Assembly: GCF_023973825.1 (NCBI RefSeq)
Contig: NC_090123.1
Coordinates: 2,112,486 to 2,176,485 of the forward strand
DNA from: Plasmodium brasilianum
Taxonomy: Eukaryota > Apicomplexa > Aconoidasida > Haemosporida > Plasmodiidae
Length of the DNA: 64,000 bases
Direction of reading: 5' to 3'
Below, one piece after another: positions 1 to 11,901 of the stretch. Position 1 is the stretch's first letter. Every line of letters begins with the position of its first letter. The notes beneath the pieces are model-generated. The model saw nothing but the letters and a program-made list of their open reading frames with translations, was not told where the DNA came from and made no database searches. A program made the position numbers and the translations under genes.

Positions 1-3000
1 TTTTTACATCTAGATATATCTATTTGTTCTTATGAAACCATTACAGTAATTCAATATTTTGTCTGAGATTCTTATATATATATGTAAATTTTTTTTATGT
101 TGTTCCGTGCATATGTCATACGAATAAAGGAGCTCATTGGAAGAATACATTTATGAAGACACTAATGGCCATGTAACCTGTTTAAAGCAAAATAAATAGA
201 ATTAGACATTTATACTAGGAATTCAATTTTATGTTAGTAATTGAAACAATTTGAAGACACAACTGAGGTCATATCTATGCATGTTGATAGGATGGCATTA
301 TTCACAATTAGTTATCTATGCGTACTATATGCAAGAATATACATATGTTTTTTTAAACTATCTTGCCTTGTGTATTTTAGATCGTTTTTATTGAAAAGTC
401 AGAAAAAGGAAATCATCTGTACATATATATATGTATACAAACATTTGTGTATTAGATATTTATTTACATGACCTTACTGACCTTGCCGTCTTATGCTCAT
501 CATTTATAAATGTGAACAATTTATAGTAAGTTCATGTATATAAGAGAGGATGATACGGATGATAAAATTCAGATAACATCGGAGAAAAATAAGAATGTAT
601 GAAGTTCGTTGAAACAATTACTTCTGGTGCGGTCGTTAATAAGAAAAAGGGAAAAAAAAAATAGATAGGTCACCTGAACAGTGATCTATTCAAATTAACA
701 ATTTCGAAAGAAAAATTGCTTTGCTGTAGCCTATTTTATATTACGTCAAAAGTGTGAAAGTTCATTTAATTATTTCTATTAAAGATCTTTATAAGGATAA
801 TAATTAATGCATTCAGCATAAGCATGGAAAAAACAAAAAGTAAAAATATAAAAAGTGCAAAAGCATAAGGAATAAAGTTATAAGCAAAAACTCGAAGGTT
901 ATTAGTTCTTTGTAGTATGATAGAAAAGATTTAATATATGTAAATAAGTATGCATGCACATGAACTGTAATTATATGCTGATGTATATGTTCATAATTTT
1001 CACCATAGATAAACAAAAATATAAAAAAAGTAAACACATCTAATAATAAAAAATATGCACAAGAAAATTACGTATTCAAATTTGAATGTAATGAATGAAT
1101 TCATATGAAACAGAGAAAAAGGAAAAAATTATACATTAATATTTTTTTTTTCTTGGAAGAATTACATTAGATATAAGTATGGGAACTAATTTATAGTAAA
1201 AAATTATTTAATATGTTTTGAAAAAAATGAATTAATTAGAAAAAATAAATGCTTGTAAAATTATAGAGTAATATAAAACATACATGAATGAAACTCATAA
1301 AGGTTCTAATTTATTGATTATTTTAATACATGTATGTTTGTGAGGACTTACTTTAATAAAAATCAAAGTGTATTAGTATTATTGATAAGACTTAATAGTT
1401 ATATCATGCGTGTTATTGCAAAAATATTGCCTAATGAAATTATGTGAAAATAATAATTTCACTGGAAATATACATAGCACGAATAAATTAATTTTTAAAT
1501 AATATATTAAAATAAAAAATGTCGTATGTCTCATTATTATAATATTAATAACACGTTAAATTAAAAGAAACCTAATCCATTATATCAAACATTATATATA
1601 TGATAAATGATTATCAAAAATGACATTTTATCTACCAAAATTTAAAAAATATTAAGGTATTAATATAATATATATGAATTAACAGATATAAATATATGAA
1701 ATAAATATTTATATTTAATAGTTCTACTCCTTCACGTCCTATAAGTTCACATAGGAACTAATATATTTCAAAAAAAGTAACAACGGTATATTGAACATTC
1801 TTTAATTTTGCTCAATATGAGTAATCATTTAATTTAAATTGATGTGAATATTTTTAATAATTCCAACATGCATAAAAAAATTAGGAAAAAAACGATCGTC
1901 TTAAAATTTATCAACTATATTAGTTACATTAATATTTAGGAAATAATTATAAAAATGAATCTTATAATTTTATGTAATTTTTATAATTATATATTCTCTG
2001 TAATAGATAGCATTAATTATTAAGTTGAGAAGTTATACATTTTTATATAAACACAAATTTGCAAATTTTGATAAGTGGAAATCCAGATGAAAGAATTATC
2101 TAAAGATATAGAAGAATTAATCTTTTTAAATGTAATTATATCTATACATATGAATATATATACTACATAAATATGAAAACATCAAATAAAAAAGATTACT
2201 ATCTTATATTTTTGCAATGTTAAACGTTAATACGTATTATATAGTCTATTATAAATTTAAAGATTTTATATATTGTTTCTTAATTATTTTTTTAGTAAAG
2301 AAATTTGTTTACTCACATTTGGTTAAATTTATTATTATACCATCAAAATAATGTAATTATACATAATGTTTTTATAATTACATAAGTTTACTATATTAAA
2401 ATAATATTATGGAATATAAATATTTCTTCTTTTAAGGATACATTTCATAAACAACCTAATTTATTAAGTCAATATATGTAGTTTAGTGTATGATCCTTGG
2501 TTATATTTATTAATAAATAAATAAAAAACATATAAGTTTTTATCTCCTCCGTAAAAATGTCAAAATTTAAAGTAATGTATTAAATATTTTTCTAAATTTT
2601 TTTATATATTATCTCTTTCTATTTCTTATCGTTATTTATTTTACAATTATTTTTTAGTGGAATTATTTTTTAAAGTATCATTTATTAATAGTATTATATT
2701 ATTACATTTTTCTTTTTTTTTTTTAATTTTATCATTTCTATAGAACCTATAAAATTATATTTTTTTTTGTTAAAATAAAATAATAAAAAATATAAATTAT
2801 TTAATTCGTAGATTTAATAAATTTCACTTTAGTCATGATAAATAAAATGTATTATTTTAAATTATATAACTGTTATAATATGTCATTTATAATAAGATGG
2901 TAGATATATATAAGAGTGTTAAATTGGATAATAATTTTTAAAATAAAAATGTTTGTACGTTAATTAAATCATAGAATATAGTTCTTATATAATTACAGTA

Positions 3001-3384
3001 TAAATGCTCTACATGTCGTAGTTTTATGACTCATGCTATATTAAATATATGCCCTAAAAAAAATTTGTTATTTTTTATTCTTTGTTTTCGTTAGGTCCTA
3101 TTAATACTATAGAGTTCTGTGCAACAATTTATGTTTTTCAATTATAAGACGATGTTTAAGAGGCATAATATATATAATGAATAAGATAATTCTTAGGACG
3201 CTAATGAAAAATTTAATGAATATATTCCTAGTATAATATAATGTACTCATTCTCACCGCATATATTTATTTTATTCTAATTATAAAATAAAGTACTTATG
3301 AACTAAAATAATTATTTTATTTTAATTTTCTTATGAAAATTATTGATAATAAAAATTTAGAATTGTTCTGTTAAACCATTAATA

Positions 3385-3418
<34 letters not shown>

Positions 3419-5614
3419 TTTTTGAGAATTTATGATTAATATTAGATTTACAAAAAATGATTTATTTTATGCCTTTTTTTTTATAACTTTTTTGAAAATA
3501 TTTACAAAAATGTATTTAAAATTATGTTTCACTTTTTATGCTCTATATTTGTATTCTATTTATGTAATCTTATTCCTTTTTAAAATATAAAATAACAATG
3601 CATATACATATACATTTTTAGAGCTATCTTGTATATAAAATGTTATTATTTTACTTAATTAAAAATATTATAGCGTTAAATAATACTAATATGAAAGAAG
3701 ACATATAATCTTTACCTTATATTTTTTATTTGGAGGTGTTCTAATTTATGTAATGAGGTGTAATGATAGTATAGATGAGAATTTGCCTTATATTTTTTGA
3801 TAACTCACCTTAAATATATTTATAAGTAAATTTTCGTCATACGTAAGTAAATTTATCTTACCATAAATACTAAAAATATTTTTTTTATCATTGTAGTGTA
3901 CCTTAGATAAATCTTTAGATCAATGGAGAAGCGAAAATGGAACCTTAGATTCAACAACTGATATATATTATTATTTGAAAATGAGAAAGATACAAATAAT
4001 ATACTATTAAAGATATATTATTTGAAATTGGATAAGATGATACAAAAAATAAAGGTGATTATGTTGAATAGGCTTATGGTTGAAAAGGTTAGTGTAATTT
4101 TAAACTTAATTTAAATTCTACAGAATATAAATTAATCAAAAAATATATGTGTATTATATGTGAGGTATTTTCAGTGATAAATATATTTTTGTTTTTGAAA
4201 AACTATTATTTAAAGGATTTAGTTCCATATATGAATGCCTGATATATATCAATACTACGTAGAAAAAATGTTTTAAATAATCGTCATGTATCTTTATCTC
4301 TTTACTATTTATTCTATGGGAATACTTTCATTTATAACATTTTTGTTAATTTTTTATTTCTTATTTCATTAATAAATTTATTGTTTAATAGGGATTGTGT
4401 TACAAAGAAAATTATTTTACTTTAATAAGGAATATATAACTGAAATTTAGATAATTACTTTATTTTGTAATTTATTGGCTATTTATGAACTAGTAAACTT
4501 TTTAAAATAAATCGTTGGAATTTGAAAAAATTAAATTGTATCCTATTTACATTTCATATATTGTTTTCAGAAATAACATTATTCATGAATCTAATGAATT
4601 TTTTCTTTATACTTAATGAAATTATATTCTTAATAAAAAAAATTAATGTATAATTATAATTTTATTCTTATGCGCCCTGGATATTATAGAAATATATATT
4701 GATACACAAAGTAAGGGAAAATATTATAAATATTTTTAGAATTTCACATGTCTCTAAATTATCTTTATTATAATAATGAATTTTATTGACGTAATTTAAT
4801 ATTTTTATGGATTGTACATAAATATATTTTATTTTAAATATATAAATATAAAATTGATATTTCTCAATATTTACAATATAAATATGGGAATTTTAAGCAA
4901 AAATTATATGTACAATATATATCATGTAGGATTGTATTATGATAAATATTTGACCTTTTAATTTAATATGTAAAATCACAATGAATATAACTTTGCGAAT
5001 CTAGTGAGGTGATTTATATATTTAAAAATTATATATATTTTTTTTATGGTTTTAAATGTTTATTTGAATTATCTTTTAAAAACATTTTATATACATTAAA
5101 TTTATTTTCAATATATTACGTTGTTCTTCATATATTAAGATCAAAAGGATATATTTTTTTGTGCTTATATGTATTTTTTATTTTAATGTAAGTCTAGTAA
5201 GTCATATTTATAAAAAAATGATTATGCATATTATATGTTTAATAACTCATTTGAGGTAAAGTTTTATATAATATTTTTTTTTATTTTTCAAATTTGAAGT
5301 TATGAATAAATAATCGTATAATTTTCGTTTAATGTATTAATTATTAATGAAATATTATGGATATAAGAATTTTTGAATCATTATTTTTATATAGGGTGCT
5401 TAAAGTTTCCTAATATTATTTTTTGTTTCATGTAATTTTTGAAGCTCACAAAGTTTTTTAGAAATTACTTAAACATATGTGAAATATATATTGATAACAA
5501 AAATTCTTATTCATTTTACTATCGACATAAGTAACTATGTTATATTACCTATAATATTATTATGTAATGTACTTTGTACAAAATTACTCTATAAATATTT
5601 ATTTTTTTTTTATC

Positions 5615-5648
<34 letters not shown>

Positions 5649-6100
5649 ACTTTAAAAAAATAAAAAGTAATATAAAAAAATTTGATATATTTATAAACTT
5701 TCCTTTTACATAGAATAGCATATATTATATCTAGTTAAATACTATAAGCTTCAACAATTATACTAAAAAAGTAATGGATCAGCTTTTATTTACCTTTTAA
5801 ATATATACTTTTTCAGTAAGTCATATACTATAAATTTGATGTTATAAATACATTATAAATCATAAAATAAGGCATACACTTAAAAAAGAACTAATGAGCA
5901 TACTACAAAAAAAAATAAAACAAAAGGTTGTAAAACAAAATTGTTTTCTTCATTTATTATTATACTGTTATAATTATTAATAATATTATGTTAATAACCT
6001 GTTTTTCTCTAATATAAATGTTAAAAAATTATAATAATTAACAAGTTAACGTAAATTTAATGAGAAATACTTCACTTAATATACACAAAAATATATTATC
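1..6100. other. Noncoding subtelomeric DNA upstream of the first fam-m gene
   Basis: About 6 kb of AT-rich DNA with no gene I can support. The first 1.1 kb is less AT-biased and is echoed at 16.6-17.75 kb. It contains short open frames (plus 241-471, minus 813-1,037) without recognisable domains; the minus frame is partly preserved in the duplicate. Beyond 1.1 kb the sequence is AT-rich filler with homopolymers. Confidence 0.6.
3380..3423. repeat. (TA)n followed by a poly-T tract
   Basis: An AT dinucleotide run of about 20 bases runs directly into about 23 consecutive T. The corresponding site in the duplicate near 19,994-20,010 is much shorter, so this is a length-variable microsatellite between the two copies. 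Confidence 0.85.
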
Positions 6101-6103
6101 TAT

Positions 6104-6117
6104 ATTCTCTACGTTCT
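6104..6117 (+). promoter_or_regulatory. Conserved upstream element of the first fam-m gene
   Basis: Reads ATTCTCTACGTTCT and lies 411 bp upstream of the ATG at 6,515. Near-identical motifs lie 408-431 bp upstream of four other fam-l/fam-m starts in this window, in the same orientation relative to each gene. The role as promoter or transcription-start element is inferred from position and conservation only. Confidence 0.5.
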
Positions 6118-6514
6118 AAATTCCATATATATACACAATATTTCGAAATATTATGAAATAATATATATATATATTGTTTTATTTTGAAAATTAAAAAAAT
6201 AACAATTTAATTAATTCTCTATATTGAATAAATAATTTTTATATTTTGAATATTTCTTACTGAATTCAATTTATATTATATTATGTAAAGTTATATTCTT
6301 ATAAACAATATTAATATTAAAATTTCAGTATATGTTTTTGAAGTTATATTTTTTTCTCTATTGTGAGAGAAATTGTAAAAACATATTTTTAATTTCTTTT
6401 ATGATAAAATAATAAAAAAAAAATAAATCATAATAATGTCTTTTATGTTTAAAAAAACATATTATTGTTAATTATATATCTGATCAGTATATTATTGTAT
6501 TATAGTTTTTTAAC

Positions 6515-7575
6515 ATGGAAAGAAAAACAATGTTACTATTATTTGTTAAAATTACTGCATTTGTCCTCTTAAGTTATGTATACCATTTTTACATTTATAT
6601 GATTATTATAATTTTAAGTGCATATATAATATTTATTTTTTTCGAGTTTTATTTTGGTTAGTAATTTTTTTTTGCTAGAATTTATTCATTAGAATAAATA
6701 ATAATTTTTTTTTACATTTTTAGAGTAGGCGAAGTAAATCTTTGGTTGAATGCTACAACAAACGTAGAAAGTTATACGGAAGAAATTACCGTTTAATGGC
6801 AAAAAATAAGCAGGATAAGGATTCAAGTATTTTGTATTTAAAAGAAGAAATACCAAATGGAGTAAATTATATAAAAGATATATTTAATAATGAAAAATGT
6901 ACCTCAGGAAAAACGAAACAATCAAATGGAAGTTCACAAAGAAATAAAAGAGTACATAAAAAAAATATGAAGAATAAATCTTGTATATTTGAAACGAAAA
7001 AATATTCTCATTTAGAAAAAAAAATATTCAAAGAACTAGATTATGTAGATTTTCTAAAAAACAACAGGACAATTAGTGATAAGATTTACAAAAAAATAAT
7101 ACTTAAAAAATGCGGATTACGAGTAGCTTTACCTTTATTACTTTTTTTAGTGTTAACAGTATCATTCATATTAGATAATTTTTGTGGATGTGGACTTACA
7201 CGTGGTTTGTTAAAATTAATAATACATAGTTCACCTGTTGTAGAGGTTGATATACTTAAAAATAATCCATTTTTTTCTCATATTACAAGAATTAAACCAT
7301 TATCAGAGGTATTTGAAAAGGATGAAATCTCTTCCGCATTTGCATACTTATATGCCTTTTTGACGAAGCCATCTCTAAATCCGTTCACCCAAGCTTTGGT
7401 GGAAACCACAAGTAATAGTGTAAAGAAGGTGAGAAACTACTGTGTGTCAGGTTTTTTGGGATTTCTTATATATTTTGTGCCCATATTCATATTAAGTATA
7501 ATTCTTATATCAGGACTTGTTTATTATCATAAAAAAGTTAAAAAATTTGATAAAATTAAACTCAGGAAAAGGTAA
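6515..7575 (+). CDS. fam-m family exported protein, with altered splice donor
   Basis: Two-exon gene of the fam-m type; molecular function unknown. The family is predicted to be exported and surface-exposed. Exon 1 (from the ATG at 6,515) encodes a signal-like hydrophobic stretch. Exon 2 runs 6,724-7,575 after a TTTTTAG acceptor and encodes 283 residues: a degenerate R-x-L-like export motif (RLMAK), a basic middle, the fam-m block DFLKNNRTISDKIYKKIIL, and two membrane segments (about residues 132-152 and 244-268 of exon 2), ending in a basic tail. At the position where the 23-kb paralogue has its GT donor (after 6,601), this copy reads ATTATT, so the usual donor is lost. An in-frame GTATAC at 6,578 could serve instead and would shorten the signal to 21 residues. 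If that site is not used, the gene is probably a pseudogene. Its paralogue is at 23.0-24.0 kb and its fam-l neighbour is downstream at 11 kb. Confidence 0.8.
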
Positions 7576-9191
7576 AATGTATAGTATGTAATATTTTCCT
7601 ATATATAATTAAACCATAAATATAATATACTAAATATTTTGAATAGTATTCATAATATATATACCTATAATTGCTTAAATTTTATAAATGTATGTTAATA
7701 TAACTGGTTTAATTCATACGCAGCAGTAAAATCATATATTTTTATTTGTTGTGAATTTGAATGTTTTAATCTATTTTATCATATAGTTTAAGGTATCGTT
7801 TCATATAAATTGAATATTCTGGATTATTGTGTATATTCGTATATTTGCAAAATTTTTTTAAGAAAAAGATATAATTCTGCTTATAATTAACATATAGTAA
7901 GACATTTTATATAATTTTATTTATGACTCGTGTTAATTTATATTTTAACTATGAACAATACTTTATATTTTTTATTTGTTCTATTATAAAATGAATAATT
8001 TTTGACTTATTCTAAAAAATGTTTGATAATATTTAAAATTAAAAATATTTATTATTTTTTGTTTTAGGTGACTGGAAGTAAATTTATTTTGTTGTATTTA
8101 TGTAGATACATATAATACATAAAAGAAAACATAATATTTATTACATAAAATAGATTTTATGAAAAATACGATATCGAACAATTTCATTGTAAATAATGTT
8201 TTAAAGGTTTTTTATTTTGTTTTTTTTGAATTATAAAAAGAACAAAATATAAATAAATAATAGAATATTTTATTACATTTAGGATACTTATAATTGTTCA
8301 ATAACTGAATAATTCTAAGAATTCACAATTAAATGGAGAGTTCCAAGATTTTTTATTTTTTTATTCTGGTGAATTCAAGTGTTAACTCTATATGGTAAAA
8401 ATTAATTAAATATATATTATATTAAAAATTTATAAATGTAGAATATATATTTTATATTTTTTACAATATTTAAAGTTTAAATTAATGAATTAAAAGTAAG
8501 GAGTTATTAATAAATAATATTCATAAATACATTTTTTTAATATAATAGTAAAATATTTAAGGCTTATGTATCTACGTAAAAAGATAAATTATCTTTAGGG
8601 GTAATAAAAAAATATAAGATTTTTCTCATTCATATAATAACGTGATATTATTTTTTTTATGTTTATTAATATATTATGTATATGGTTAATATTATTTTAA
8701 ATATGTATAGATATATATATAGTTTATATTGAATATTGCTAATTAATTTATATTAATAATGTTTTTTTTTTTAAATAAAATCTAATTAAGAAAAAAAATT
8801 ATTTTTCTATAAATAATTCATAGGTATATTACTCTGTTCTTTGTGATAAAATGAGTTTTAAATAAGTCTATTAAAAAAATTTTGACGTTTTTTTGTAGAA
8901 GTTTTAAATAAGGGTAGTAGTTTTATATTATGTATATTGAAGAATTAATAAGCATTAAAAAATATAAAAATACAGTAATATTTCCATTGTAAATGTAAAT
9001 ATATATTAATTTTATTTTATAAGATATTAAAAAAAGAAAAAAATTTAATTACTATCAGTACTCATATATTTGAAAACATCATCAACTAAAAGTATAATAT
9101 ATTGATATAAATAATAGATTTATAAGATAAGCTTGAAAAAAATAATATTTAATCAACAAATTATTGAAATAATAATAAAACGTTAATACGA

Positions 9192-9226
<35 letters not shown>

Positions 9227-10540
9227 ACAGTTCACTTAATGTTTATGTATTATAAAAGGTTAAGAATAAATATTTTATAAGACAATTAATCTATTTGTAT
9301 TTTATTACTTAATATAGCGAAAACATAAATAATATGGAAAATTATAGATTATTTTAAAAATAAATGCTCAAAAAATCTTCAGAAATGATGAATATTTCTA
9401 AAATAGAAAAAGTTATTCATAAATAATTGTTTAAAAAAATTAAAATAAAAAACTTATTTTTAATAATTTTAGAATTTATATATGGACGGTTTTACAAATT
9501 ATTTATTAATATCTTATATGAGAAAAAATGTTGAACCATTAACTCATAGTATCAGTTTAACGTAAATTAATAAGAGTCTTCATAAATGATACAATAAATG
9601 TATATATTGTGTAAATCTATGAAATTTTAATGACAATTTTAGTAATATCTTTTTTCTAATTTTTTAATTATTATCTTGAGAAAATCATACTTTCTAACAT
9701 CAATAATATTATGCTATATTTCAGATAATTACAATAAATTATTATAGCCATATTATTTTAATAATTATAATTCCTAGTGTTCTAATACATAAGATGAATA
9801 AATATTTCGATATTATAAAATATTTTTATTAAATACATTTTTAAAACAATATTATTTATATATTCATGTGGATTTACTATGTTGTAACTTTAAGATATGT
9901 TCGTGATCTTATATATTTACAACGGAATAAATGAAAAATGACTTGTCAGTTAAAAACTGCAGCAGAAAAATACTAAAAAGTACATTTTAATAAATTGTAT
10001 TTTTATTCTTTATCATTTGTTATATGTATAATATACACAATATATATTATCCTTATTTTTAAATTTACTTTTTTTGAAATATCCTTAAATTAATGCTAGT
10101 GCAAATGATATTTCTGTAGAGGTTTTTCCCTTAACATATATTTTTCTTTTTCTTTTTTTAATATATTAGTATATCTTCTATGAGCATATAATTAATTAAA
10201 AAGAAATTAAAGTTTTAGATATATGAATATTCAAAATTTTCATTTAGAAAATAATTGAATAAATTAAAAAGTGTAACTTTTAAAATTTATGCTACAAAAA
10301 AAAAAAAAATTAGTTTGTATTTTCTTTAAGAATTGACAGTACTTCGTAGATTATGTAGATCTTATAAGTATGATTTTTTAAAAAAATAGAAACACTAAAA
10401 AATTTTATGTGCTTGAGTACTAATTAATGGAAGTGTTATAATTAACATTTCATATGTTATTTTTTTCTTTTATAATTAATTTTATTATAATTATACTTAA
10501 TTAGTTTTTAAAAAATGTGTTTACAAAATTTGAATTATTA
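7576..10540. other. Intergenic DNA between fam-m and fam-l, copy A
   Basis: AT-rich spacer matching 24,018-27,050 in the second copy segment. It holds an (AT)n run at about 9,191-9,220 and several homopolymers. I see no gene or RNA feature in it. Confidence 0.6.
9191..9220. repeat. (AT)n microsatellite
   Basis: About 15 consecutive AT units. The matching place in the duplicate (about 25,655-25,668) has a shorter run. Confidence 0.85.
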
Positions 10541-10603
10541 TTAGGATACCATACTTAAAATTGATAATTGTTGTCCTATTATGTCGAGAAATATATTTTA
10601 TAT

Positions 10604-10617
10604 ATTCTCTACATTCT
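10604..10617 (+). promoter_or_regulatory. Conserved upstream element of the first fam-l gene
   Basis: Reads ATTCTCTACATTCT, 424 bp before the ATG at 11,028 and 412 bp before the TTG at 11,016 that stands where the related genes start. An AGGATA..CTTAAA block precedes it by about 60 bp and recurs before the 27.5-kb fam-l gene and the broken gene at 58.4 kb. Its regulatory role is inferred. Confidence 0.5.
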
Positions 10618-11027
10618 GTATAATAGATAAACTTAATATTTACATAAAATAAGAAAACGCATATTTATTTTTCTATATATTCTGAAAGTTATTAATAAAA
10701 GAATCGTTTAATTAGTGCACTACATTATATAAATAAATTATATATTGCATATATTTATGAATCAATTCAAATTTTTTTATTTTAATGAAAGTTTTTTTTA
10801 TTGTATTAGAATTAAATTAAAAATCTCATAATCTATTTTTAAAGTTATTTTACGTTGAATATGTGGAAAAGAACATTATATTCATGTATATTTAGTATAT
10901 GTTTACGAAAAAATAATTTTTTTAATAAATATAGATTTTCATATCACTAGAAGAATATAATAATATTATTAATTTTTTCTTTACTTAATATATTGGAATA
11001 TTTAAAATATATATATTGAGACTGAAT

Positions 11028-11901
11028 ATGAAGATAATTATATTTACTAATATTGGTTCGTTTATTCTTTTAACTTGGATATATCATTTTAACATTGATG
11101 TGGTATGATAACGTTATTTAAATATTTTTGTATTATTCTTAACTTTTATGTTTTATATTTATTAATAATATTTTGTAATAATAGTTTATTTATATATTTA
11201 AATAATAAATATCTACCTTGTTCATTTAGAGATATTTTAGTAAATTTTTGGAAGACAATTATTACCATAATAATAAATTAGATGCAAGAACTTATAGATT
11301 ACTAGGAGAATATGAAAAGCTCAAAGATTCAAAAATTGTATATTTAAAAAAGGATGTACCACATAATGTAAAATACGAAAAAAAAAATATATGTAATAAT
11401 GAAAAATGGACGGCAAAAAAAGAATCTAATAGAAATTTATTGAATATGGCTCATTATTATACTCAAGTTACAGATTACAATGATGGAATATTTGATGGGA
11501 AGCATTTCCATTTTGAAAGAAAATGGATTAAAAAAAAAGATTATGAACATTTTCTTGAAAAAAAAAGAAGAATTTGTGATATATCCTTAAGAAAAATAAA
11601 ACTTAGAAAATATAAATTTGGAGTTGCTCTATTTTTACTTTTTTTCTTTTTGGGAATAGGATTATCCGTATTACCGGGATTACCATTTATGAAAACTGTA
11701 GATGATTGGATAAAAAGTGATGAATTATTGAAAAGTTTGTATAGTTCTCTAGAACAGGCAGGAAAAACAGGGATGTTCTATATTTATATAGCATTATTTA
11801 GTGTAATTGTGGTTGTATTATCGGTAGTAGTTATAATAGTAGTTTATAGGATTTTAAGGAATAATGAAAAATATAATAGAATTAAGTTAATGACGGAGTA
11901 A
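11028..11901 (+). CDS. fam-l family exported protein
   Basis: Two-exon fam-l gene; molecular function unknown. Exon 1 (11,028-11,102) encodes a 25-residue hydrophobic signal and ends at a GTATGA donor. Exon 2 (11,230-11,901) starts after TTTAG in phase 0 and brings the protein to 248 residues. It has a full-consensus PEXEL, RLLGE (about 48-52), so export into the red cell is expected from the known motif. Next comes the fam-l hallmark block, with FDGKHFHFE and then FLEKKRRICDI. Two membrane segments follow (about 155-174 and 206-233) and a short basic tail. The start is ATG at 11,028; the codon aligned with the ATG of related genes is TTG, so the signal is four residues shorter than usual. 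No internal stop was seen. It forms a doublet with the fam-m gene 3.5 kb upstream, and its duplicate is at 27.5-28.4 kb. Confidence 0.85.

Noticed and set aside
241..471. 76-codon plus-strand open frame
   Set aside because: Starts from a non-ATG codon, has no domain or splice context, and is disrupted in the duplicate near 16.8-17.0 kb.
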